The notes beneath the pieces were generated by a model. The model saw only the letters and a program-made list of their open reading frames with translations. It did not search any database and was not told where the DNA came from. Shown here in pieces: positions 13,519 through 21,013 of a DNA stretch of 64,000 bases (within the stretch, counting starts at the first letter, position 1; each line of letters opens with the position of its first letter). Source of the stretch: Sporolactobacillus pectinivorans (lineage in GTDB: Bacteria; Bacillota; Bacilli; Bacillales; Sporolactobacillaceae); the NCBI RefSeq assembly GCF_002802965.1, contig NZ_NXGA01000001.1, positions 440,976 through 504,975 of the forward strand, in the 5' to 3' direction. The position numbers and the translations under genes are program-made.

Positions 13519-13545
13519 AACGAAAATCGATCCGCTTATGTTACA
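13519..13545 (-). promoter_or_regulatory. Candidate ECF-sigma autoregulatory promoter
   Basis: On the minus strand TGTAAC (13540-13545), 17-bp spacer, CGTT (13519-13522). This resembles the TGAAAC/TGTAAC and CG-type -10 elements of Bacillus ECF sigma factors. Transcription would start about 30 nt before the sigma-factor ATG. The match is short and could be chance. Confidence 0.5.
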
Positions 13546-13671
13546 AATCGGAACTTTTTTTTGAAAAACTTATGCCTTGTATTCTCTATCATATACAAAA
13601 AGCCGTGCAGAGCCAAGAAAATGCAATTTAAAAAGGAATAGATGATTAACTTCCCTAAAGAAATCTCTTCT

Positions 13672-14364
13672 TTACTGTATATCCAGAATCCTGTCCAGCT
13701 CATCAAATTTTTGTATTTGATAAGTAGGAGCTATCGATGTATCATTGTGCTTCATGTCAGGATTAAACCAGCAAGTATCCAGCCCGGCCTGTTGTCCGCC
13801 TTTAATATCCGAGTTCAAAGAATCCCCAATGATCAGTCCCCGCTGCGCAGAAAAGTGGGGGATTCTCGCAAAGACATAATCGAAATACTCCCTCATCGGT
13901 TTCTGAAAACCGGTTGCTTCTGAAACAAAAATATCCCTAAAAAACGGGTATAACCCCGAATCACGCAAACGCCGGTTCTGCGTTCCGGAGACACCGTTTG
14001 TGACAATGTATAAGTCATATTGATTCTTCAGCCGTTTGATCAATTCAGAAGCGCCCTGCACCAGCTGATGCCCCTGATCAAGATAACTGCGGTATTTCTT
14101 TTCGAAGAATGCACCATCCTCCTCTTTGCCATACGCTCTGAATAGAAGCGAAAAACGGGTATTTACAACTTTGTCCCGGTCTATGTTCCCTTCTTCATAT
14201 GACTTCCAAAGCTTTTGGTTAATCTTTTTATAGTCTGCTTCAACCTTGGCAGTCAAAGGAATGTTCTGATCCTCAAACAAGCGGCGCAAGGCCGCATCCT
14301 CCGCCGCATCAAAATCCAACAGCGTATTATCCACGTCAAACAACAAAGTCTGATATTTTTTCAA
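13672..14364 (-). CDS. HAD-superfamily hydrolase, YjjG/YfnB type
   Basis: 230 aa. Motif I DVDNTLLDF near the N-terminus, a helical cap, motif II IVTNG, motif III Lys (TGFQKP) and motif IV GDSLNSDIKGG. YjjG-type enzymes dephosphorylate nucleoside 5'-monophosphates including non-canonical ones; substrate here is not shown. Start chosen at TTG 14364, preceded by GGAGG at 6 nt, giving the N-terminus MKKYQTLLFDVDNT seen in relatives; upstream ATGs lack a site. It may be the last gene of the YdcZ/Crp cassette (80-bp gap). Confidence 0.86.
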   Translation of the reverse strand: MKKYQTLLFDVDNTLLDFDAAEDAALRRLFEDQNIPLTAKVEADYKKINQKLWKSYEEGNIDRDKVVNTRFSLLFRAYGKEEDGAFFEKKYRSYLDQGHQLVQGASELIKRLKNQYDLYIVTNGVSGTQNRRLRDSGLYPFFRDIFVSEATGFQKPMREYFDYVFARIPHFSAQRGLIIGDSLNSDIKGGQQAGLDTCWFNPDMKHNDTSIAPTYQIQKFDELDRILDIQ

Positions 14365-14444
14365 AATTTGCCTCCAGCTGTCTCCATTATCACTCATTGT
14401 GTTATATAGTATCAACTAAAAAATGTGGTTTCTGAGAAGGGATG

Positions 14445-14894
14445 CTATACCGTGGAACGCCTGCCGTTAAATTTAAAAACAATAATTCCCGCGACAATGA
14501 CCAGTACGCCCATGATTTGTCTGAACGTTAGCGGAATCTGCTTCATACCGAACCAGCCCAGAGAATCCCAAAGTAGAGCAGATAAGAGCTGCGAAGTCAG
14601 TACGATAGAAATGGCGTATGTCGGACCGAGCCTTCGAACCCCTTGCACCATGCAGACCACAATGCCCACGCCGATTAAACCGCTGAACCCGTACCAGGGC
14701 CGCATATGGTGCAGAGTAAAGAACGTTTTTCCTTCGAAAACCAGACCGATTATCAGCGAGGCCAGAAAACCAAGGCCCAGAACCAATACCGTTGTCGCCC
14801 ACGACCCGGCCCGCTCACTAACCTTGCTGTTAAAAATATTTTGCATGCCAACCAGTGAACCTGCGATTAGCGCCATGAAAAGGCCCCAAAACAT
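14445..14894 (-). CDS. DMT-family membrane protein, YdcZ (DUF606) type, copy 1
   Basis: 149 aa, five hydrophobic segments, starting MFWGLFMALIAGSLVGMQNI with the Asn and Gly pattern of DUF606. These half-size drug/metabolite-transporter proteins occur in pairs that probably form a heterodimer; the transported compound is unknown. The partner is the gene at 15653-16078. Start ATG at 14894 with GGGAGG upstream. Only 28 bp separate it from the Crp/Fnr gene. Confidence 0.85.
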   Translation of the reverse strand: MFWGLFMALIAGSLVGMQNIFNSKVSERAGSWATTVLVLGLGFLASLIIGLVFEGKTFFTLHHMRPWYGFSGLIGVGIVVCMVQGVRRLGPTYAISIVLTSQLLSALLWDSLGWFGMKQIPLTFRQIMGVLVIVAGIIVFKFNGRRSTV

Positions 14895-14922
14895 AGAACT
14901 TCCTCCCGTCTGATATGCTCCT

Positions 14923-15621
14923 TTATTCATAGATATTCCGTCCGGCAAGCGTGCTTAATCCCTTCCTGTCCTTAACAACGATAAGTCCTTTGTTCCGTTC
15001 AATCAGACCTTCTGAACATAACTTCCTGATGACCCGGTTCAGATGCCTGTAACTGGTGCCAATTAAATTCGCTGCATCGGTCAAACTTGTGCTGTTCAGC
15101 CATCCCTTGAATTGATCATCAGATACGTCAAAAGAAACGGATAAGATATAACTCGCCAGCCGCACCTCCACGGGGTACATGAGATTAAAGCTCAAAGAAT
15201 TGGATTTAATATGAAATTTTCTTGTAATAATTTCGAGAATAGACCGCAGCAATCGGGGATCATCGTCTCCATATTTTCTTAACCAATGATCATCCACTCC
15301 GATCATGAAGACCGGTGACACCGCCTCAACGGTATTTATAAAATTAATCTGCTGCACATACTCAATATCGCCAATGATCTCAAGAGGTGTTTTAAAAGAC
15401 AGGATCAATGTCTTTCCTTCCGGCGACGTTGTATAAATTTTAATTTTCCCCTTAACAAGGACATACAGATACTCTGCAATATCTCCCTGACTGCAAATAA
15501 GTTCGCCCGGATTAAAACGGTACAGTGACAGGTGCGGTCTGATCTGTCTATTAAATATTGATTCAATCTGGCAGGTTTTCAGATAAGTCTCTAATTGTTC
15601 ACGATCTTTAATTTCTTCCAT
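14923..15621 (-). CDS. Crp/Fnr-family transcription regulator
   Basis: 232 aa. N-terminal cyclic-nucleotide-binding beta-barrel (about 25-140, with LICSQGDIAEYLYVLVKGKI) and a C-terminal winged helix-turn-helix (about 170-225, LTDAANLIGTSYRHLNRVIR). The barrel lacks a clear RxS phosphate-binding motif, so cAMP may not be the ligand; no Fnr-type Cys cluster is seen. Sandwiched between two YdcZ transporter genes (31 and 28 bp gaps), it probably controls this cassette. It resembles the YeiL branch. Confidence 0.87.
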   Translation of the reverse strand: MEEIKDREQLETYLKTCQIESIFNRQIRPHLSLYRFNPGELICSQGDIAEYLYVLVKGKIKIYTTSPEGKTLILSFKTPLEIIGDIEYVQQINFINTVEAVSPVFMIGVDDHWLRKYGDDDPRLLRSILEIITRKFHIKSNSLSFNLMYPVEVRLASYILSVSFDVSDDQFKGWLNSTSLTDAANLIGTSYRHLNRVIRKLCSEGLIERNKGLIVVKDRKGLSTLAGRNIYE

Positions 15622-15652
15622 AACTGAGCATCACCTCCGGATGATGAAGCCA

Positions 15653-16078
15653 CTAAATCCCGAGTATTGCCACCCCCGCAATCATCATTGTGAGACCCAG
15701 AAACTGCGGCATTCCCATTTTCTGCTTTATGACGCCAAACCAGCCGTTACTATCAATTAAAAAAGTCAGGCACAGCTGGGCAATCAAAAGAAAAGAAATA
15801 GACAGTGTCACACCGATTTGCTGAAAGGCCGTCACGTTACAAAAAATAATCACTGCCCCCAAAGCACCACCACATAAGTATAAAGGCCTGATCTGACGGA
15901 ACATTTTCCAATGAGCGTCCCGGACAAAAATCAGAACAAGCAATGCCGCCGTGAATCCGGTAAACTGCGTCATCGCCGCCGTTTGCCATGTACCGATATC
16001 CCTGCTGATCCTCGTATTGGCAACGCCCTGCAGCGTAATGAACGCTCCAGCTAAAAGAGCAAATAGACTCCCTTTCAT
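15653..16078 (-). CDS. DMT-family membrane protein, YdcZ (DUF606) type, copy 2
   Basis: 141 aa with five hydrophobic segments: MKGSLFALLAGAFITLQGVANTRI at the start and LGLTMMIAGVAILGI at the end. It is the first gene of the YdcZ-Crp-YdcZ cassette and paralogous to the protein at 14445-14894. A -10-like TAATAT/TATAAA lies about 30 bp upstream and a 14-bp palindrome lies upstream of that. Substrate unknown. Confidence 0.85.
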   Translation of the reverse strand: MKGSLFALLAGAFITLQGVANTRISRDIGTWQTAAMTQFTGFTAALLVLIFVRDAHWKMFRQIRPLYLCGGALGAVIIFCNVTAFQQIGVTLSISFLLIAQLCLTFLIDSNGWFGVIKQKMGMPQFLGLTMMIAGVAILGI

Positions 16079-16140
16079 TTTCTCCCCTCAATTCGCGTTT
16101 TCCTCTATTTATATTAAAGAGGTAGCCGAACCTTTGGAAA

Positions 16141-16154
16141 AGGACATATGTCCT
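16141..16154. promoter_or_regulatory. Palindrome, candidate Crp/Fnr-family operator
   Basis: Perfect 14-bp palindrome AGGACATATGTCCT. Its centre is about 44 bp upstream of the expected start of the YdcZ (copy 2) transcript, close to the -41.5 spacing of class II Crp/Fnr activation sites. The regulator encoded in the same cassette is the natural candidate ligand. Confidence 0.5.
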
Positions 16155-16195
16155 AAACGCAATAATCATTGATCCTTGTACATTAAAAAACGGAG

Positions 16196-16221
16196 CAAAA
16201 AAGACCTCCACATGGGAAGCC
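16196..16221 (-). terminator. Terminator of the C-P lyase operon
   Basis: Minus strand: GGCTTCC, loop CATGT, GGAGGTC (16203-16221, with two G-U pairs) followed by TTTTTTGC. It lies about 100 bp after the last phn gene; a GC-rich hairpin (CCCCCTCGGGG, around 16240) precedes it. Confidence 0.75.
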
Positions 16222-16317
16222 TTTCAGCTTATATTATGGCCCCGAGGGGGTTCGGACCATCACTTTCCGGGTTGTTCGAAGACTGATGCCACGCAGCAGC
16301 CTACAAATGGATCACGT

Positions 16318-17181
16318 TCAGCTGCCCCATTCGGTGACCCGCACAAGATCTCTCCGGAGTTTCACTGCTTCAAACCAGGCTGGTTCAGTGATTCTCGATC
16401 CCGGGACTGACCCTGTGTCCGTATAGAATCCGTGAAAATCAGAGCCTCCGGTTTGAATCAGATGATACTTACCGGCCAGATCCTGAGCTTTTTTCTCCGC
16501 CTGCTCATTATTCAGAGGATGATGGACTTCAATCCCCTCCAGACCCGCGCGTACCCAGTCGGGAACAGCGGGGAAGTTATCGAACTGACCCGGGTGAGCA
16601 AGTACAGGAACGCCCCCGGCTTCGCGGATTGCCTGAATAGCATCGATCGCCTCAAGGTACCTGATGGGAACAAAAGCCACTCCCTTCGGCTCCCCTCTGG
16701 AAAAGATTTTTTTATACAGATCACCATAAATAGAATTCGTATAACCCTTCTTAATTAAGACATGCATGATATGCTGCTTGAATACCCCCGTTCCCGCTTC
16801 CGCCAGTTTGGAGACCTCGTCCCACTCAATCTCGTAACCTGCTTGAATTAATTTTTCAACCATTTCCTGTGAAGCGTTCTGTCGCGCTTCCCTGAGCGGT
16901 TGGCAAAGTTCTTCCAGGGCCGGGTGACCGGGTTTGATGTACAAGCCAAGGATGTGTGCGCGCCTGTCGCGAAGAAAATCATAGGCTGAGATTTCGATTC
17001 CGGGAATAATGTCCAAGTCTTTGCTTTTCCCTAAATTCATTGCCTGATGGAGCCCGATTGTAGTGTCATGATCGGTGATCGCCAAATGATCGACATGGTT
17101 TCTTTTGGCAATGTGAAGAACCTCCTCAATTGAAAATGAGTTATCCGATACGTTTGTATGGCAGTGAAGGTCGATAGTCAT
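16318..17181 (-). CDS. PHP-domain phosphoesterase, probable PhnPP cyclic phosphate dihydrolase
   Basis: 287 aa. PHP metal-site motifs are all present: HCHTNVSD (His6, His8, Asp13), TDHD (37-39), Glu63 in GIEIS, His76, His137, His196 in LAHPGQF, and GGSDFH (Asp248, His250). PhnPP of Eggerthella lenta (Elen0235), a PHP enzyme, hydrolyses 5-phosphoribose-1,2-cyclic phosphate, the PhnJ product, to ribose 5-phosphate and phosphate. This gene ends a C-P lyase operon that has neither phnP nor phnN, so the same role is inferred. Its ATG overlaps the preceding GNAT stop (4 nt). Alternative: a nucleoside 3',5'-bisphosphatase of the YciV class. Confidence 0.75.
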   Translation of the reverse strand: MTIDLHCHTNVSDNSFSIEEVLHIAKRNHVDHLAITDHDTTIGLHQAMNLGKSKDLDIIPGIEISAYDFLRDRRAHILGLYIKPGHPALEELCQPLREARQNASQEMVEKLIQAGYEIEWDEVSKLAEAGTGVFKQHIMHVLIKKGYTNSIYGDLYKKIFSRGEPKGVAFVPIRYLEAIDAIQAIREAGGVPVLAHPGQFDNFPAVPDWVRAGLEGIEVHHPLNNEQAEKKAQDLAGKYHLIQTGGSDFHGFYTDTGSVPGSRITEPAWFEAVKLRRDLVRVTEWGS

Positions 17182-17618
17182 TTTCCCAACTCCGTTCTAA
17201 AGCTGAGCCCATGTTTTTGAAAACCCAGGCTTTCATAAAACGCGTGCGCACCCGTCCTTTTTATATCGCTGGAAAGCATAAGTTTGTAACAGCCGTTGTC
17301 CCTTGCACGCTGCATAGCATCGTGCATCATTTCCTGCCCAATTCCCGAATGGCGCACATCCGGCGCGACAACAACATTTTCTACAATAGCGATCTTCAGC
17401 CCGCCGTGCCCGAAATTATCAAGAATGATCAGCGTGTAGGTACCGACAATCCGGTCTTCCGAACAAACACAATAAATTTTATAAAAAGGATACCGTCCGA
17501 CTGTGTCATACAGTGCCCGTGCTTCTTCTTCAGGCATGATATGCTGGTCGTCCAGTTCACATAAAAGGCAGAGATAGTCACCGATTTCTTCCAGTTTCAA
17601 TTCACGAGTGATGGCCAT
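17178..17618 (-). CDS. phnO: GNAT acetyltransferase, PhnO-like
   Basis: 146 aa, a single GNAT domain. The acetyl-CoA loop is VVVAPDVRHSGIGQEMM and the C-terminal half (SSDIKRTGAHAFYESLGF) parallels E. coli PhnO, which acetylates aminoalkylphosphonates before C-P lyase acts on them. Located between phnL (7 nt) and the PHP gene (4-nt overlap). Substrate specificity cannot be read from sequence, but operon position makes an aminophosphonate likely. Confidence 0.7.
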   Translation of the reverse strand: MAITRELKLEEIGDYLCLLCELDDQHIMPEEEARALYDTVGRYPFYKIYCVCSEDRIVGTYTLIILDNFGHGGLKIAIVENVVVAPDVRHSGIGQEMMHDAMQRARDNGCYKLMLSSDIKRTGAHAFYESLGFQKHGLSFRTELGK

Positions 17619-17624
17619 AACCAG

Positions 17625-18329
17625 TCACACCTCCTTCAAAAGCCCGGATTCAAGCTTATAATTGCGGTCAACGACGGATTCCATAAAATCCAGATCGTGA
17701 AAAATTCCGATCATCGTTGTGCCGCTCTGTTTCAATTCGTTGATCCGCTCCCTGACTGTTTCCTTCGATGCCTGATCAAGGGAGGCTGTCGGTTCATCAA
17801 GGAGAAGCAGCTTCGATTGCCGAACCATTGCCCGTGCCAGATTCAACCGCAGTTTTTCACCGCCGCTGAACGTCCTTGGAAAGGTGTCCCAGAGTGTTTC
17901 GGGAATGATAAAATGAGCGAGCATTTGTTCCGCTTTTTGTTTCGCAGAAGATTCTGATTCCCCCAGTTCGAGCAGCGACTCCATCACAAATTCCAACGCC
18001 GTGACCCGTGGCATGATATTCAGAAACTGCGAGACATAACTGATTTCTTTTTCCCTGATCGCGATGATTTTTCTCTCATCCGCATCTGCCAGATCAATAG
18101 GCCCGAATTGCTGCGAAGCGTAGAAAATATGTCCGCCCGTGGGCAGATACGTTCTGTAAAGGCACTTCAGAATTGTGGATTTCCCCGCTCCGCTCTTACC
18201 TGTGATGCCCAGAAATTCACCCTTTCGAACTGAGAAGCTGATTTGGTCGCACCCCACAATCTTCTTTTGTCCAGTTTGGTGCATCGTAAAAACTTTTTGC
18301 AGTTGATCCGCCCGAAGTATCTCATCCAT
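17625..18329 (-). CDS. phnL: C-P lyase ABC-type ATPase PhnL
   Basis: 234 aa. Walker A GKSGAGKST, signature FSGGEKLRLNLARA, Walker B LLLLDEPTASLD, switch His in FHD. PhnL binds the PhnGHIJK complex and is needed for making the phosphonate ribosyl triphosphate; it is not a transporter ATPase. Start ATG 18329 has AAGG upstream; an earlier in-frame ATG would overlap the preceding gene. Confidence 0.9.
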   Translation of the reverse strand: MDEILRADQLQKVFTMHQTGQKKIVGCDQISFSVRKGEFLGITGKSGAGKSTILKCLYRTYLPTGGHIFYASQQFGPIDLADADERKIIAIREKEISYVSQFLNIMPRVTALEFVMESLLELGESESSAKQKAEQMLAHFIIPETLWDTFPRTFSGGEKLRLNLARAMVRQSKLLLLDEPTASLDQASKETVRERINELKQSGTTMIGIFHDLDFMESVVDRNYKLESGLLKEV

Positions 18330-18333
18330 CCGA

Positions 18334-18957
18334 TCACCTTCCTTCACGAACTAATTTCAGAAAGGAATCGACATCGCACAGTTCATGAAAATGATCTTCA
18401 AGGTTGCGGCGATCCCAGTTCCACCACTGACTTTTCAGAAGTTCTTCAATAACAGGTCCGGAAAATCGCTGACGCAAAGGCCTTGCGGGAACACCGACGG
18501 CAATCGTATAAGGTTCGATATCCTTTGTCACTACAGCTCCAGCGCCGACCACCGCACCAGTTCCGATCGTGACCCCAGGCATGATGGTCGCCGAGTGTCC
18601 GATCCAGACATCATTGCCGATCGTCACCTTATGACCCCTTCGCCAGTTAAAAATCGTTTCATCATCGGTGCCCGCGAACTGATATCTGATCCTCCGGTAA
18701 GTCAGATGATGCTGCGTCACCCGCCACATCGGATGATTGCCGGGATTGATACGGACATGAGAAGCAATCGAACAGAATTTGCCAATGCTCGAATATATAA
18801 TCGTCGCGTCTCCATCCGTGTAGCTGTAATCACCGAATTCTGTTTCCTCTATTTTTGTATTTGGGCCTATGTCGGTCCAGCTGCCCAGACGGCTGTTGAT
18901 TACCGTTGAGCTTGGATCGATGGTTGGCTGTTCACTCAGCAGCCTGTGTTCTGTCAT
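18334..18957 (-). CDS. Hexapeptide-repeat acyltransferase of phosphonate operons
   Basis: 207 aa, left-handed beta-helix with hexapeptide repeats (IGNDVWIGHSATIMPGVTIG, then IGTGAVVGAGAVV) and the VGVPARPLR exit typical of xenobiotic/streptogramin-type acetyltransferases. Members of one subfamily sit regularly in C-P lyase operons; none has a firmly known substrate that I can recall. The start could be GTG 18966, ATG 18963 or ATG 18957; the last has AGGTG at 6 nt. It lies between phnM and phnL. Confidence 0.82.
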   Translation of the reverse strand: MTEHRLLSEQPTIDPSSTVINSRLGSWTDIGPNTKIEETEFGDYSYTDGDATIIYSSIGKFCSIASHVRINPGNHPMWRVTQHHLTYRRIRYQFAGTDDETIFNWRRGHKVTIGNDVWIGHSATIMPGVTIGTGAVVGAGAVVTKDIEPYTIAVGVPARPLRQRFSGPVIEELLKSQWWNWDRRNLEDHFHELCDVDSFLKLVREGR

Positions 18958-18966
18958 ATCCATCAC

Positions 18967-20154
18967 CTATTCCGCTAAAGTATCCACATGATCCGGATTC
19001 AGATAACTTAATTCGCAGATTTTTTTTCCGCCGACAATCACCGTCTGCAGAACCGGTTTCTGTCCACTTTCAGCAACGATCAGCAAGTCCGCTTTTTTCC
19101 CGGTTTCGATTGAACCAAGATTGTGATTGAGTTTCATTGCCCTGGCCGGATTCAATGTCATCATATTGACCGCATGGGGCAGCGTTATGCCAAGCTCATA
19201 GTGAAGTTCAAAGACCGCGTGGAGAAGGGAGGACGGGTAATAATCCGAACACATCATATCGACCAGTCCTTCACGGACCGCCTCTCTTGCCGACAGGTTG
19301 TTGCTGTGTGATTTCCCCAACAAAAGATTGGGCGCGCCCATGACCACAAACATTCCCATATCCTTCGCGCTTCTGGCAACTTCAAGCGTGATCGGAAATT
19401 CACTGATTGACGCTTTCCAGTCGTGAATGATCTGAAGCTTCTCCAAAGTATCATCGTCATGGGAAGCGACCGGGATTCCCTTTTGAACCGCCAGGTGAGC
19501 GAGCTCCCTGACCGTTTCCGGATCCAGCTTGGCCTGATGCATCGTTTCCCGGATGATTTCATCGGCCTCTTGTTCCGAATAGTGCCGGAGTCCGACAAGC
19601 AGGCGCCTCTGTACTTCAAGGTCCCTGTACTGTCCCTGACCCGGTGTATGATCGGTCAGGGAAAATTCATCAATCTTTCCTTCCCTGATCAGGCCGGCAA
19701 CCTGATCCGCCGCATCCACATTTGCGATCTCGTAGCGAAGATGCGTCTTATGCCTGATCAAGTGGCTTCCCTTAGCCAGCCGGTTGATGTCATCAATCAG
19801 TTCAAAGACCGTTTCGTTCTGTCTCGGCCACCGGACCGTGTTGCGTTTCATCAGAGAAACAGCGTGAAAGATTGTCGTAATCCCCTCGCTTGCGAGCTTC
19901 TTTTCCAGTTCAAAAAAAGAAAGCTCAATCGGAAATTTGCTTGTCGGTCTCGGTTCGATTTCAATTTCAATTGCATCACTGTGTGAATCGATGATCCCGG
20001 GCATTACCCAGCTGCCCATGGCATTGATGTCGCCGGGCTCAATCCTGTCCGGTTCTTTTCGATCAATCGCCGTAATGGTTCCATCTTCAACAGTCAGCGT
20101 TCCCTGTTCGATAATCTGGTCAGGTGTGACAATTTTTCCATGATAGATTTTCAT
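18967..20154 (-). CDS. phnM: Ribosyl triphosphate phosphonate diphosphatase PhnM
   Basis: 395 aa, amidohydrolase fold. PhnM removes pyrophosphate from 5-triphosphoribose-1-phosphonate before PhnJ acts. Visible: the strand-rich N-terminal subdomain, the metal site after MPGIIDSHSDAIEIE, the SLTDHTPGQGQY motif, ASHDDD, and the C-terminal SIETGKKADLLIV. ATG 20154 is preceded by GAGGTG. The frame is open farther upstream without a good site. It follows phnK by 10 nt. Confidence 0.93.
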   Translation of the reverse strand: MKIYHGKIVTPDQIIEQGTLTVEDGTITAIDRKEPDRIEPGDINAMGSWVMPGIIDSHSDAIEIEIEPRPTSKFPIELSFFELEKKLASEGITTIFHAVSLMKRNTVRWPRQNETVFELIDDINRLAKGSHLIRHKTHLRYEIANVDAADQVAGLIREGKIDEFSLTDHTPGQGQYRDLEVQRRLLVGLRHYSEQEADEIIRETMHQAKLDPETVRELAHLAVQKGIPVASHDDDTLEKLQIIHDWKASISEFPITLEVARSAKDMGMFVVMGAPNLLLGKSHSNNLSAREAVREGLVDMMCSDYYPSSLLHAVFELHYELGITLPHAVNMMTLNPARAMKLNHNLGSIETGKKADLLIVAESGQKPVLQTVIVGGKKICELSYLNPDHVDTLAE

Positions 20155-20164
20155 ATTCTGCACC

Positions 20165-21013
20165 TCACAACAAAGATTGGACGAGCAATTGAGTATAGGG
20201 ATGATGCGGATCTTCAAGAATCTGGTCGGTGAGCCCACTCTCGACAAATCGACCTTGCTTCATAACGATGGTACGCTCACTGAGCATGCGGATAACGCCT
20301 AGATCGTGAGACACGACGATCATCGCCGTATGGCTTTCCCGCTGAATCCTGCGTATTAAATCAAGAACCCGCGCCTGGACCGATAAATCCAGACCGGTTG
20401 TCACTTCATCCAGCAGAAGAATCGACGGGCTGTTAGCCAGCGCTTTTGAAATCTGAACCCTTTGCTGCATGCCGCCGCTGAAATGGACCGGCTTCTCGTC
20501 CATACGGGTCAGAGGAATTTCAACATGTTCGAGAAGCTCCGAAGCGCGCCGGCGGATCTTATGGACATTGAAATTGCCCGCAGCAATCAGTTTCTCGGCA
20601 ATATTCCCTCCACTTGAAAAATCCATTTTCAGGCCCAGCCAAGGATTCTGATACACCATGCCCATCAGATAGTTTTTTATATAGCGTTTTTGCTGGGCGG
20701 ATTCTGTAAAAATATTAACCCTTCCCTCTTTAAAATTTGCGATCTGTCCAGTTCCGGATGTTACGGGTGCATCAAAATACAGACTTCTGACCAAAGTGCT
20801 TTTCCCGGATCCGCTCTCGCCGACGATTCCGAGGATCTCACCTTCATACAGATCAAAGCTGGCATGAATGCATGCCCAGACGCTCCCGCAGTAGGGGCAG
20901 CGATTGTTCAGGCCGGGCAAGTCTTCAGGTTTCCGGCAATGGGCGCATCCTTTTCCGAACCTTTTGTTCAGATCACGGACGCTGAGAATCGGCCGATTTA
21001 TCGGATCACTCAT
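20165..21013 (-). CDS. phnK: C-P lyase ABC-type ATPase PhnK with zinc-ribbon-like insert
   Basis: 282 aa, about 30 longer than E. coli PhnK. Walker A GESGSGKST (65-73), signature FSGGMQQRVQISKA, Walker B LLLDEVTTGLD. Before Walker A, residues 21-48 carry Cys23, Cys26, Cys39 and Cys42 (CAHC...CPYCG), a likely zinc ribbon not present in E. coli PhnK. PhnK docks on PhnJ in the core complex. ATG 21013 with GGGAG upstream; its start overlaps the phnJ stop by 8 nt. Confidence 0.92.
   Translation of the reverse strand: MSDPINRPILSVRDLNKRFGKGCAHCRKPEDLPGLNNRCPYCGSVWACIHASFDLYEGEILGIVGESGSGKSTLVRSLYFDAPVTSGTGQIANFKEGRVNIFTESAQQKRYIKNYLMGMVYQNPWLGLKMDFSSGGNIAEKLIAAGNFNVHKIRRRASELLEHVEIPLTRMDEKPVHFSGGMQQRVQISKALANSPSILLLDEVTTGLDLSVQARVLDLIRRIQRESHTAMIVVSHDLGVIRMLSERTIVMKQGRFVESGLTDQILEDPHHPYTQLLVQSLL

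Noticed and set aside
16225..16317. Possible riboswitch or tRNA-like remnant after the PHP gene (GGGGCCA-like end, GC hairpin)
   Set aside because: The T-arm does not fold as a tRNA and no riboswitch consensus fits; read as 3' untranslated DNA before the phn terminator.
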